DNA from: Liopterus haemorrhoidalis | Taxonomy: Eukaryota; Arthropoda; Insecta; Coleoptera; Dytiscidae | Direction: 5' to 3' | DNA length: 64,000 bases | NCBI GenBank assembly: GCA_963971575.1 | Contig: OZ020617.1 | Location: 35,927,626-35,991,625 of the forward strand | Part shown: positions 9,041 through 20,538 of the stretch, one piece after another | How positions within the stretch are numbered: the stretch's first letter is position 1 | How the letters are laid out: each line of letters begins with the position of its first letter | Notes under the pieces: model-generated | The model's database searches: none | Seen by the model: the letters and a program-made list of their open reading frames with translations, nothing else | Told to the model about the DNA's origin: nothing | Position numbers and translations under genes: made by a program

Positions 9041-10274
9041 CGAGGGCTATCTTTTAAGTTTTTAAAAAACTAAAACAGAATCTTTTTGTTTTGGAACATA
9101 CTGTTTTATTGATTTTCAAAATATTCGCCTTTAATATTTATACACTTTTGTATGCGTTCAAACCAATTGTCGAAACATTTTTTCTACTCTGAAATTGATA
9201 TCTCAAAAACATAGTTTTCGAAGGTTTCAACAGTTTCTTGAGATGATGAAAATCACTGTTCACGCATTTTTTGTTCGACATTGGAAAAAAAAAAACAAAA
9301 GTCTTTATGAGATAAATCAGAAGAATACGGGCAATGAGACATTAATTCAATGTTTTTTTCCTTCAAATAATCAATTGTTTGACATGCTGTATGGGAGCTT
9401 GCATTGTTTTGATGCGCCGTTTCAGGTTTTTTTTCCTGATTTTGTCGATGACTTCTGGTAAACCAATTGTTGTATGCCATTCAGCATTAACTGTTCTCTG
9501 GTCCTCTAAAGGAATGGTTGCGACATGTCTTGTACAACCGAAGAAACAAACAATAATTTTCTAGGAAATGCTTCGTGAACGAACAACTTTTGTGGGTTTC
9601 GGTTCATCTTGGAAGACCCAAACAGTGGATTATTGATTAGTTTCCGATTCATATAAATAAATCCAAGTTTCGTCACCTGTAACGATGTTGTATACGGATT
9701 TTGCAGTGCCTAGGTTGAATTTTTTTAGCATTCCCTTACGCCAATCAACACGAGCCTTTTTTTGAGATTCGGTCAAATTGGAATATGTGGAATCCATCGG
9801 GAACAGATCTTTTTTACAGCTAAATGTTCATGCAAAATCGAATGTATTACAGTCTGAAATGTGCCAAAGGATGCCTCCATCTCACGGTAGGTCACATACC
9901 GATCTTCTATCATTTTGCGCACAGTATCGATATTTTTTTGAAACACAACCGATTTTGATAGACGAGATTCATCACTGACGGACGCACGACCTCGACGAAA
10001 TTCTGCAAACCAGTCTTTTCAGATTGTGCTTCATTACCAAATGTTGAACGAAGCGAATCTATGCGTTATATTGTTGTTGAGTTAGGCCTTTACTAGAATC
10101 GTATAAAATCATTCAACGAAAACCTTTATGAGTAAAATCCATTTTTTCACAAACTTGTTTTTTTAAACGCTCACTGTCTACAATCTACACAGTCAATTTA
10201 TAAGCTGCCTCTGATTTCACAATAACAAATGTCCAATTTAACGAATATAGTAATGACATAAAAGGTAACCCTCG
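9041..10274 (-). mobile_element. Mariner element, 1234 bp, inactivated
   Basis: Ends CGAGGGCTATCTTTTAAG and the inverse of AAAAGGTAACCCTCG form the terminal repeats, flanked by TA on both sides (9039-9040, 10275-10276), the mariner target duplication. It is the same family as 41829-43081 but on the opposite strand. The transposase starts at the ATG at 10142 and is broken by several stops and frameshifts. Confidence 0.9.
9155..10142 (-). pseudogene. Mariner transposase, frameshifted; second catalytic Asp replaced
   Basis: Starting MDFTHKGFR at 10142 the N-terminal helix-turn-helix region is readable in pieces. The catalytic domain shows GDETWIY (first Asp, near 9670-9690). The second catalytic block reads NNASSHTA where HDNASSHTA is expected, so the second Asp is Asn. 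The third block, near 9300, reads SSDLSHKD with the last Asp kept. Family length is about 345 residues and DD34D spacing is typical. With multiple frameshifts and the lost Asp this copy is dead. Confidence 0.85.
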
Positions 10275-10276
10275 TA

Positions 10277-10814
10277 TTAAGTATCCAGCGAGATATAACT
10301 TTTTCTGTGAAGGTCCGGCAACATGTTTGAACGTTCGGAAAATATTCGACAACTAAAGCAGCAAAAATCCGCATGCTGAACATCGAAAAAATATTTCCCT
10401 TTGCAGGATAATGGATGAAAATGAACAAAAAAGGGTCCATTTGCAAAGTTTAGCCCAAATTTGGGGTCCATTATTTTTAAAATAAAAAAGCAGGGAAACT
10501 TGCTGTTTGGTATTCTTATGTGCAAAACTTAGCTAGGTTGACTCACAAATTGGCACCTGTATGCTAAGGAACTTCGATCGCGTATGTTTTATAAGGATTT
10601 GAAACTGGTTTTTAATGTCTTATCAGAAGAGACTCCAAACTGCAAAATACTGAGTTTTGTAATAGTTTCAAACCTGCTTATTCCATTGGTACTTGAAAAA
10701 AATCGAATAAAATTATAATTTTGCGATATTTGCTGCTAATAAGAGAAATGCCATTTGTATTAAGTAGGTATGCTGTATTTATATAAATGTAGGTAGGAAA
10801 AGATTCAGTGCGCC
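10277..10814. other. No recognisable gene
   Basis: Between the mariner and a LINE fragment. Short open stretches exist on the minus strand at 10198-10525, but the residues are low in complexity and match no family I know. Confidence 0.5.
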
Positions 10815-11659
10815 AAATACAGAACTAAGCTGAAAAAGGGACAAAGAAAAGCGCTAATTGGGGTAGCCTCTTCATAGTTGTGTAACGGTCTCAACAGCAG
10901 CACTGCAAGTAATAACTGATACACTTCCGCTTCTCCTCCTAGTAGAAGAGAGGCGGGTGATCTTCGAAAAAGGGGGTGGAAGTGTGACTAGAAAAGAAGG
11001 AAGAACAAATGTCATTACGAAATGGCAATCCGAGTTGCAAAATTCCACAACTGGCCAGTGGACAGGAACACTCATCCCAGATGTTAGGACATGGAATGCC
11101 TGTAAGCATAAGCGTCTAGGATACTTTGTTACGCAAGCACTTACTGGACATGGTTCGTTTAGGTCGTACACTATGAAAATGAAAAATGAAAATCAAGATA
11201 AATTTCGATTATCTAGAGAAATCCAGTCAAGGTTATATAACTGAAATATTAATTAACTTACTGATGTGTTTCTCTCTCACTCACATTGGCAAAATAATAA
11301 GAGAAGTACAAATGAAGCATGTCAGAATTTGTTGTTTATCTGTAAGGTATAACTACGACAAACGTACTTACATAATTCGAATATGACCTTGACTGGACTA
11401 CTTTAGATATTCGAACCATACCTGCGTGTACTGTGGTGATACACATACACCCGAGCACACAATCTTCATCTGTGGCATGTGGCATAGGGAACGGGAAGCA
11501 GTAAGTCCGGAGATCGGCAAAGACCTAACCCCAAGAAACCTTGTACCTATGATGGTTCAGAACAAGGAGACATGGGAGTACATATGGAGCATGCTGCATA
11601 ACAGCATGCAGAAGAAGGAAGTGGAGGAGCGTATCCGCCAGGCATCGGAAAAAACATAA
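10815..11659 (+). pseudogene. R1/Jockey-like LINE, C-terminal part of ORF2, interrupted
   Basis: The frame from about 10882 gives VTVSTAALQVITDTLPL and LLLVEERR, then WTGTLIPDVRTW, then LTGHGSFRSY. These are the conserved post-RT blocks of R1- and Jockey-clade ORF2 proteins. At about 11172-11400 foreign AT-rich sequence with no match to the protein intervenes. Beyond it a C-terminal zinc-finger-like block continues: CVYCGD, then PEHTIFICGMW, then KEVEERIRQASEKT and a stop at 11657-11659. The RT core is absent, so it is a 5'-truncated copy. The element's function would be retrotransposition; this fragment is dead. Confidence 0.75.
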
Positions 11660-11794
11660 CAACATAAGAACTATTACTTTGCCTGCAGTCAAGACGCAAT
11701 GTCTTCCAACAGTTCCTTGATTGTGAACTAGAGGCACAATTAAATTTGATATTGATTTATACAAATTTATTTAAAATTATATTTTGTTGTATAG

Positions 11795-12185
11795 GTGGCA
11801 ATCTTTGAGGAATTTTATTACGTTTTCTTCAACTTGATGTACATTCTTCAGAGCTTCCTTTAGCGTTGATGGTATATTTTATTTTTTCGTTTGTATATGA
11901 TACTTTTCAAATTCTATAAGTAAATGGTTAACAGTGATTTTTTTATCACAGATGTTACATTCTGGTGGTTCTTGGCGATCGAAAAGGTGTTTGTGCGTGA
12001 ACAACGTGTGTCCAATAGGCATCCTGGTTAAAACTATTTGTTCTTTACGACCTTTTTTGCATTTTCACCCTTTAGTATCTTCTTTTATCAATCTGAGGTG
12101 GTTCTGTGCCAATTGCCAGCATTTTTCCCATTCTGTACGTATTTTCATTTTAATATGATTTTTAAAATCATTGTCTGGGATCTAG
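11795..12185 (-). pseudogene. Jockey-like LINE, C-terminal tail after RNase H
   Basis: On the minus strand from 12180 down, blocks typical of the carboxyl end of Jockey or I-type ORF2 appear: WEKCWQLAQN, then EQIVLTRMPIGHTLFTH, then a CX2C...H...-type block with EPPECNICDKK and ITVNHLLIEF. The family motif is arginine-x-GHT-R-LTH followed by a cysteine pair and HILIEC. One stop interrupts it and the rest of the element is missing. It points away from the LINE fragment at 10815-11659, so it is a separate insertion. Confidence 0.7.
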
Positions 12186-14389
12186 ACGGAGTTTTATTCA
12201 AGTAATATTTTCTCAAAAAAACTGTTCGAGAAACGAATTTTACGGGTAGACGTATGTTAAAGGAACAGGGTTCCACTGTACCATAAAAATGCTTTTCATA
12301 TTTCGCCTAAACCTGGTGTGAGCACGGATGCAAAATGGTTGAAAATCACTGATGTAGGGTACTAAATAAAAGCTCTTAATTCATAGATTAATACCGATAA
12401 ATAAATTTAAAAGTATTATTTATTTTAACACGAGCAAAGCAAAAAATATTTTTCCAGACATTCGATATTCGACCTTCACTTTACATCATTTTTTAACTTA
12501 TTATTTATAACCCCACTATTTTGTTTGTTCACGAGTCGCAACTGTTTGATTGTAACAATCTTATCTTATGGAAGTAAATTTTTATTTCAGCTATTGTTAA
12601 AGGCACAGTTTTACTATTTTCACTATAAACATTAATGAAACTTTTATACATTTCAGTCCGTTTCAGTTGTCAAAAAGAGAAATTTTATCAAGTACATTTA
12701 ACTAAGTATTTTCGAAGAAGGTAATAAATATTTTTTGTTCTTTTGTTATAAACTTCTAAAAAAGTTAACACCCTTTTTTTATATTTCTCGTTAATTTGTA
12801 TACTCTGGTAATAGTAAACATAGACATCAGCAGAGCGGAAAATATTTGATGTTTCAGTGAATTGAACTTGAGTGTATTTTCACGTAATTCGGGTTTTATG
12901 TGTAATGGACAGACACCTAAACCAGACATACAGTCAAATATTTACACAAACATACCTGTACACAGCACTGGTGGTTACGTATACATTATGAATACATTGC
13001 GTTCGTCCAGAATACGCCGAAATACAAATATAAACTGGATTTTAAACCCGTATATGATCTTTATGATTTTCTATTTCTGTCACATAACTCATATTAAACT
13101 AGAATAAAAATTTCTCACTTATCCTGCAGGAAAAAAAAGTCGGGCAATCTAATTTTCTTAATTTTTTTCCTGGTTTATTTAATTTTTATGTCAATAAAGA
13201 TTCATTAGTTAATTTGATGAAATTGATTTTATGTAATCATCTTTATTAATTAAATTGGAGGCTATATCTGTTTTTTTTTTTGTTTTTCTATTATTTATTT
13301 CGTTTTCATATTCAGTTTTTCCACGTTTCAGGTGATTATATAACGATTATATCAAAACAAAATCAATTGGTGTCTATGTATCTGTTTGTCTGCTTATTTG
13401 TCCGTGTAATGTATTTTATAAGAGTGTTATAAAATAATACTACCAGGTTTGACAGTAATGAATTAACTATCTATTTATTTATAAACCGTTGTCACATTAA
13501 TACAATTATGTTAATACAATATATCACAGTCCAAGATTTAAAAAAAATGGCTAAACATTTCTTAACGAAATTTAGGAAGTGGTAAGACGACAGAGTACAA
13601 TCAGGATTCAAACATAGGCTTTTTGAACTTCTCAATGAAAGGCTTTCTTAGGGTTAAAACTGTTAACTAAAAAACTTTAAATATCTTCCAGACTTGAAGA
13701 TGTATATAATAAAAATCTCATATAATAAACCGCTTTGTCTGTGTTCCATATTTGAAATTCTTGCCCCCCCCCCCCCGGTGTGCTGCGTAAGCAAATTATT
13801 GAACCGATTTGTATTTTTGTTTTGTTTTTTGTGGTTATATAAATGGATTATAAAATACATTCTTCCCTTTTTGTATCTTTCTTTCACACAGTGAATTGTT
13901 CACCGGGCCGTTGACGGTCCATGGGCTAGTAGTTGTTCATAATGCGAACAATCACAGAAATAGAAATATTCCATTGCATGAAATGACAACATTGTATAAT
14001 ACCTTTCCTGCATCGTTTTAAATTTTTTACTTAATTGTGTTTTTTTTAAATTTTGGTTTATTTAAAAATATCTTTATTTAGAGTCATTATATTCGTTTCA
14101 GTTAAACTGCAGACGTTGTAATTTACTATCACAACTCGTAGCTATCAACACGGTATAGTAGCCCTTTTTGTTACTTCGATTTATCTTATGTTTAGAAACA
14201 TTTTTTTATAATAGAGTTGAGATTTGTTCGTCATAGTGTCTTAACACTATGTGCGGTTGTATGTATAATACGTCTTAACGTATTCTTTCAATTCATATTA
14301 ACTGCGTATCACGTTAGTCGGTTGTACTAAATCTCTATTCATATAAATTCTCTCAATATTTAAATATAAATATTTCTAGTGATTTTATC
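12186..14389. other. No recognisable gene; one 13-C run
   Basis: A long AT-rich stretch. The only oddities are a run of 13 C at 13764-13776 and T runs near 13269-13280. Short open frames at 12862-13107 and 13663-13894 have no recognisable motifs and lie in skewed sequence. Confidence 0.5.
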
Positions 14390-14502
14390 ACATATCAAAG
14401 TGTCTGTGTGTGCTCTTCAATTGCAAATATTCTGTTGGCGTCATCCTGAAGTTTCGTCAGCATCTGGGTACCCAGAAGATAGCTATCCACGAGAACCAAG
14501 GT
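14390..14502 (+). other. Unassigned open segment ending in a splice-donor-like site
   Basis: One frame is open from about 14398 to 14502 and reads VCALQLQIFCWRHPEV then ASGYPEDSYPREP, ending AAG followed by GTTAGT, a plausible 5' splice donor. The composition is less biased than its surroundings. It could instead be the end of an LTR with leader sequence. I do not recognise the protein. Confidence 0.2.
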
Positions 14503-14939
14503 TAGTAATGTTTGTTTATTGAATAATCACATAAGACACTGTATTCAAAATTCCGTCAAGTCCACGAAATTACATTATAGCTCTGTGTGGTGTGCTAAAA
14601 ATTCCACATCAGTTAGTGGTTTGCCTAGAGCCCCTACATTTCCAGTTAAAGATATAGCTATTTATGTATTTATCATGAGTAAAGCAAACCTCCGAAAAAC
14701 TATACTTAATGGGATATTATAATGTTAACTGAATATCAATGTATTGATAACAGAAAACAACAATAAAAACAAAGTAGTTCAAGCCTCTAATGTAATCTGT
14801 CTGCAGTACATTCGAGCTTACCGTGTGTTTGTTATCATTATGAATGAAATTATTATTGTTAGCACAATGTTGAGAATGTTTGGCGAATATGATTTATGCA
14901 TGAATAAAAATTTAATTCTTGTGAAAAATCTACTTACTT

Positions 14940-15485
14940 AAGTTAGTTTTACACAGTTCAATTAATTGATCAACAAATTGATCAAGTTTTTTGTCAATTA
15001 ATTGAAAAATTTATTGGTAACCTTGGGAACAAAAATATCACTTTACACACATCAATTTATTTATCAAGTTTTTTGAAAATTTTTACATTACCAACTGTAA
15101 AACATGTTGACATATTTATCAAAATGAAAATATTGAAAAAATCTTCACAAAATTACGAGCTGTGAACAAAAACAAAAGAAATAACCTAGATGATTATAAA
15201 TTAGAACGTTTAAGGTTATGTCAAATTTGAAAACAAAACACAAATAAGAGTATGTTTCGAGGTTATGCTACAACTAAACAGTTGGCAATATCTTAACAGA
15301 TAAAAATATACCTAGAATTCCCTTAAAAATTGACGAAAAATAGAACTTGTTCTATTTTCAAAATATATTGATCAAATTTTTGTCAATTAATTGACGAAAT
15401 TTTTATGCTTTACACACATTAATTAATTGAATTTCAACTTTTCCAATTAATTAATCAATTAATTGAATCGTGTAAAACCCACTTT
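14940..15485. mobile_element. AATTAATT-rich MITE with long inverted ends
   Basis: GTTTTACACAGTTCAATTAA at the left and its inverse near 15455-15478 form terminal repeats. Inside, further inverted blocks such as GTCAATTAATTGA occur near 14994 and 15384. No coding capacity and no clear target duplication. Length about 540 bp. Confidence 0.65.
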
Positions 15486-15732
15486 ACATTTGTGAAAATA
15501 TAATTTAATCTCATATGTAATGTACGTACATAGGTACTATATGAATTTGTAAACCTATGTACGCATCTGTGCCAGTATCAAAATTATGTATGAAAATTTA
15601 TGTATAATGTACCTATGTATGCCTATGGACACCAACAGGACAAATATCTTTAGTGTTCGTTATTATTAAATACATAAATAGATAAATAAATAATAATAAA
15701 AAAAATAAATGTTTTATGTTTAATGTATTTTT

Positions 15733-15937
15733 AGGGTTTTGTAGGTATGACCACCAAAAAATCCTTATAACGTCACTCATGAGTCTGTCTGTCTGTATGG
15801 TAAAAATTCTAGCCAAACGGCTTAACAAAGAAAGTTGAAATTTGGTATGCTTATACAAATTTTTGGCTCACATATAGGAAAAATACTGAGTTTATAAAAA
15901 CATATCCCCAGATAAATATAGAGAATTGTGTAATTAA

Positions 15938-15981
<44 letters not shown>

Positions 15982-16187
15982 TTTAAATTTTGAGTGGGAT
16001 ATCAGATAAAAGCTCTTAAGGCGAGGATAGACGAGCAAATTTTTATTTTTGGTAAAAATATTTTTTTAAAAGAAATATTCGCAAAAAAAATTATAAAAAT
16101 ATGAAAAAATCTTTTGGCTCCCGCCCTATCTTCCAGAGCGATTGAAAAAATCTCCATAATGTACATTGATGGGTACCGGAACTAGAC
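15733..16187 (+). mobile_element. Truncated copy of the 1-kb AGGGTTTTGTAGGTAT family (copy E)
   Basis: Begins AGGGTTTTGTAGGTATGACC, followed by the family marker ACCGTCA/GTCTGTCTGTCTG stretch, GTTGAAATTTGG and the CAAATATGTG-like region. A TA microsatellite sits at about 15942-15978. The copy ends where the hAT MITE begins, at the family's ACATTG.TG...ACCGGAA block, so its right half is missing. Confidence 0.7.
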
Positions 16188-16393
16188 CAGGCGTCGGCAG
16201 ACCACGGCTCGCGAGCCGCTTGTGGCCATTTGAGGACATTCGTGTGGCTCTTTAAATTAAGTTGATAAGGAATAAAATTTTGAAAATATTCAAAAAGTCA
16301 TGTATTCAAACAAATTTATGGCTCTTTAAAATGTTTTGAGATGCCATAAAAAGTGAATTTGGCTCTTTGGCTTCTAAAGTTTGCCGACTCCTG
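16188..16393. mobile_element. hAT-type MITE, 206 bp
   Basis: Ends CAGGCGTCGGCAGAC and, inverted, CAGGAGTCGGCAAACT, with inner CTCGCGAGCC and GGCTCTTT blocks. This is the layout of a very widespread hAT MITE type. The flanking 8 bases (AACTAGAC, CCCTACAT) match poorly, so the target duplication is decayed or lost. Confidence 0.75.
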
Positions 16394-16636
16394 CCCTACA
16401 TAATGACAGGGCACTCACGGACAGACTGATACTTTTCCTGATGGAATCAAACTTATTGTTTTATGTGTGAAGTCATGCACATGCACATTTTAATATGTTA
16501 TTTATTAGTGTCTGTGATATCCGATTATAACTAGCCCTAATACTGCGTTTGTTCAATTTTTCAACACTCTTTTATCATATTTATTTGCCTTTGTCCATGC
16601 AAGATTTCTTTTATAACTACTTATACAGAAAGATAT

Positions 16637-17169
16637 TGTCACAAAGGTAACTCCAGGTCAGGATTGCAAAACCTAGACATTGCGACGTTCAGCTGTTTGA
16701 ATAAGAAACTATTTGTCAGCGTCTAGCATGTATAACCTGATTACGTAATGCATTTTCGTAATTAGGTAATATTTGGCATGGCGAATGAATATCGACACTA
16801 GGTTAATCGGAGGTGTAAGTAAATTGATATTGTACGGAAGACAGGCAGAGAACCTAGCCAACTCCTCTACAACATTCCACTCAACTACGGTAACGACCAC
16901 GAGTCCGACTCCATATAGAAATAACTTCCGGGTAGACCAGGCAGCAGTACCCATGCGAGTGAGGGAATCTTTCATCAGGCTCTGCAAATCCCTGATGGGC
17001 AACCCCCGTCAGGAGGAAGATTCAAGGCAATCCTTGTCCGCATGGAGAGGACATAAGACTTCCCCAAGCTCCCAGGGAACATCCTATAAAAAAAAATAAT
17101 TGAGAAATGTTTAATAAAGCATGTTGTTAAAACCAGGAATTGCTTCTCCATAAATCCACCCAGGTGAGA
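16637..17169 (+). repeat. Solo LTR (533 bp) with 4-bp target duplication
   Basis: Begins TGTCACAAAGGT, ends GTGAGA (a degenerate GTGACA), and is flanked by ATAT on both sides (16633-16636 and 17170-17173). Sequence is shared with the LTR copies at 24419 and 25067, including GACATTG.GA and CAGCTGTTTGA blocks, and an AATAAAG signal near 17112. TGTCAC/GTGACA ends and 4-bp duplications fit a Ty3/gypsy-type LTR. No internal region is left, so the element was removed by LTR recombination. Confidence 0.75.
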
Positions 17170-17574
17170 ATATTTATTTATTTATTGTTTTATTTTTACT
17201 AAGTTCATGAAAATCTAGACAAGAATGCAGTTTAAAACAGAACATCTTCTACAAAAGCTATTTTCAAAAGTTCAAGTCTTTCGGTCGCCGCATTTTCTAG
17301 TTTTCTGCTTTTCGATCAGATTCATCTTAAAAATCGCCGAGATAAAGAAATTCGATCTACAAAAACCGCTATAAAATTCGAACGAAATAACTTAGCGAGA
17401 AAAACACAACGGCAGATAAAACTCACAGATCACAGCATCATATCAAGTCGCTTTTACGCCTTTGTACTTACTAGGTATTACGGAACAAGTACATTCCACG
17501 TATTTTCATCATTCATCGAAGTGGAATCAAAATTCCACGTCCTTCTTATAAATGCCAATTAAATGCACATTTTT

Positions 17575-18629
17575 AGGCTTTTGTAGGTATGACAAAAAAC
17601 CCTTATACCGTCATTTTGTCGTCTGTCTGTCTGTCTGTCTGTCTATCTGTCCGGGACAAATTGTAGCCAAACGGCTAAACCTAGGGAGTTGAAATTTGGC
17701 ACACTTATACAACTCTTTGACCTGCACATAGGAAAAATACTAAAACATCTAAAACACATATCCCCCTAAAAATATAAACAAATATGTGCTCATCGAAAAA
17801 AAATATATATTTTTTTAAAATTCTGTACGTGGTCTGTCTAGTATGTGGTTTAACGATCAAAATTTTATTTTTGCAAAATAAATTACTTTGATGCGATTAA
17901 TGCCAAAATAGTGCAAAAAAAAATTTTGTCCCACAACCTGTAGCCCAGATGGTTTAAACTAAAAATCTTAAAAAATGTACATTGGTGTGAACCGGAATAG
18001 TACAACAGAAATTTTTGATCAGATTATGTTTTTGGAAAATAACATATTTATTTTGTTTTTTTGGTTGACGATGCCCAAAAGTTATAGTTATGTAACACAC
18101 TATACTAGAAGGCATATCCTGGTCTAATGGTTAGCTTGCTCGCTCCCGGGCAGAGGAGACAATTTTATTTTTTGTTTTTTTTTTTCATTTATATTTTCTT
18201 TAAATTATTTTCTCAAAATTCTAGTTATATTTTGGCAAATGTTGCATTTAATTTTTAAGAGCGTAAATTTAATAACCAGTTGGAATTGTTGGAATTATAT
18301 TTTCATTCTATGTGTCATGTATACTAAACCAAAGGGGCGGAGCATATGACAACCAATGGAAGCCATAGACGCAATTTTCAAAATCTTAATGAACCTTACT
18401 ATATAAAAAAATACTGCACATATTTAGGAACCTAAATAATGGTATTAGGTATTCGAATTAAAATTAACAAAAAAATATTTTAACATAAAATTTGTTTTTA
18501 AAGCTTTTAGGTTAACAGACGATAAATTATTTTAAAAATGTCTTTCATTTTGCCGTGATTAATACAAAGCAAAATGTGCCCTACACACTCATCATGCCGC
18601 CTTCACTTTTTATATACCTGCGGAACCCT
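17575..18629 (+). mobile_element. 1-kb inverted-end family, copy A
   Basis: The left end is AGGCTTTTGTAGGTAT; the right end, inverted, is AGGGTTCCGCAGGTATAT. Internally it has the GTCTG microsatellite, GCCAAACGGCTAAAC, GTTGAAATTTGG, GATGGTTTAAACTAAAAATC and a tRNA-like module at about 18113-18160 shortened by a deletion. There is no transposase. Copies B to F are at 19462, 38968, 44636, 15733 and 34798. Transposase source unknown. Confidence 0.8.
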
Positions 18630-19461
18630 GCAATGTGCGAAAATTCAAACTTCACATCAATTTTCAGTGAATTGATCGCACCCAATTTAATAATCGAAGC
18701 AGAAATGTAATTATCTGTTTCTGTGTGTACTTGACTCTGAGTTCAGAATTCAGATATTAGATATTTATTTTCATAAACACATTATCGTTTTTTACCTGAA
18801 TTCCCGCTTAATTCTAGCAAGACAAACAAGATTGTATTTCCCAGCAATTAATTACAAAACCTATTACAAGCTAATAAAATAAAACTAAAATCGCTAAAGT
18901 AAACAAACAAAACCACTCTTCAAACTATAAAATATCCATCATTGCGGCTTCACTATATCCTTGTTCGTCACTGAGAACAAACATTGTAGAATGTAACGGG
19001 CGGGTTCGTACGTGAATAAGATTAATCAGTCAGCCACAGTAGAGCATCGTAACGGCGTAACGGTAACGGTACGCTCTAACGTGTAACGGGTAACGGAGAA
19101 GCATGATAATCGATATAACACCACATGAGAAGCTTCGTAATTACAACCACCATGATTGAACGTCAGTTGTTACTGTGCAAATGTATTTATCAGTCAGCTT
19201 GTCAATCAACAATCATGTTCTTCTAATACACGGAGAAATCCGGAATTACATGATCTTTACCGATTTGACAGAACACTAATATACTGGAAGAAAGTATCAT
19301 GTTCTGAGAAAGATACAACACGTTAACATAGGAAAAATATTCAATAACGTAGATGGAAACAAATTTACCAGAATCTTACAACTACCATATCTCTGAAAAT
19401 GATAAAATGTTTATCAGGAATTGTTTTAACGGAATTAATTAAAAACCTTCTTTTCCTTTTT
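18630..19461. other. No recognisable gene; GTAACGG repeats
   Basis: At 19046-19100 the motif GTAACGG recurs four or more times in about 50 bp. A GTGAATAAGATTAATCAG string at about 19012 recurs near 28458. Otherwise unremarkable. Confidence 0.45.
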
Positions 19462-20105
19462 AGGGTTTTGTAGGTATAACCAAAAGACCCTTATACCGTC
19501 ATTTTGTCATTTGTCTGTTCCGTAAAAATTGTAGCCAAACGGGTAAACTTAGAGAGTTGAAATTTGGCATGCTTATACAACTCTTTGATCCGCACATGGG
19601 AAAAATACTAAAACATCTAAAAAAACATATACCTTTAAAAATATAAACAAATATGTGTTCATCGAAAAAAAAAATATATTTTTAAAAAATTCTGAGTAGG
19701 GTATCAAATGAAAGACCTTAGTACGTGGAATAATGATTAGAATTTTATTTTTGCAAAAAAATTTATTTTGATGCGATTTTTGCCAAAATTGTGCAAAAAA
19801 ACCCACACCCTATAGCCCAGATGGTTTAAACTAAAAATCTGAAAAAATTCTAAGTATATTGGTATAAACTGTAATAGTACAACAGGAATTTTTGATCAGA
19901 TTATGTTTTCGGAAAATAGCATTTTTTGGTGTGCGATGTACAAAAGTTATAGTTATGTAACACACTATACTAATAGGCGTATCCTGGTCTAAAAGTTAGC
20001 TTGCTCGCTTGCTACGCAGCAAACTAGGGTTCACTCCCGGGCAGAGGAGAATATTTTATTTTTTGTTTTTTTTTTTTTTCATTTTTATTTTGTTTAAATT
20101 ATTTT
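19462..20105 (+). mobile_element. 1-kb inverted-end family, copy B, 3' truncated
   Basis: Starts AGGGTTTTGTAGGTATAACC and follows copy A closely to the T-rich block after the tRNA-like module (20045-20100), where similarity stops. The right end is missing. Confidence 0.75.
19978..20052 (+). ncRNA. tRNA-like module inside copy B
   Basis: 75 bases with an A-box-like TGGTCTAAAAGTTAGC at positions 8-23 and a B-box-like GGGTTCACTCCC. First and last seven bases (CGTATCC, GGAGAAT) pair only in part. The same position in copies A, C and D holds related tRNA-sized sequence. It is tRNA-derived in appearance, not a functional tRNA gene. Confidence 0.4.
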
Positions 20106-20495
20106 GTTAAATGGTTTGTTAGGTCCATTTTCACCGCCAGTGTTGTATTAAATAGAAGTCGTAAAGCGATCAGCTGGTGGTAGGTGTAGGTGTTAAATTA
20201 AACTCATTTTTTGTTTGAAACCCACGTCATCAGGATTTTTTTTTTAATAGCTAATTCTGATCTATAGATGTAACACATTACATTATGTAATGTCTTGAGA
20301 AAGCATGGTGTGTCCATAACCTAATAGGTTTCCATGATATAATAATATCGGAACTGAAACGATCAGGTCGATATGAGAACTGTTAAACACGTTAAAAGAT
20401 AAAAATATCCACTCTTAATCGAAAAAGAGTGTGGGATAAATCCCAAAAAAATTTATAAGTCAAACGATAAAACTTAAGACATCTTGGATCACAGA

Positions 20496-20538
20496 CAGTC
20501 AGACTAGAAGTGAACTAACTTCACTTCTAATCTGACTG
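20496..20538. repeat. Short near-perfect hairpin
   Basis: CAGTCAGACTAGAAGTGA (20496-20513) is mirrored by 20521-20538 with one mismatch, around a 7-base loop. Confidence 0.85.

Noticed and set aside
9253..9480. Mariner transposase frame considered as functional
   Set aside because: The second catalytic Asp is Asn and the rest of the ORF is frameshifted.
13764..13776. Run of 13 C considered as a regulatory site
   Set aside because: An isolated homopolymer with no flanking structure; could also be an assembly-uncertain length.
16773..17099. 108-codon open frame on the plus strand
   Set aside because: It lies wholly inside the solo LTR 16637-17169; the residues match no protein and the stretch is shared with other LTR copies.
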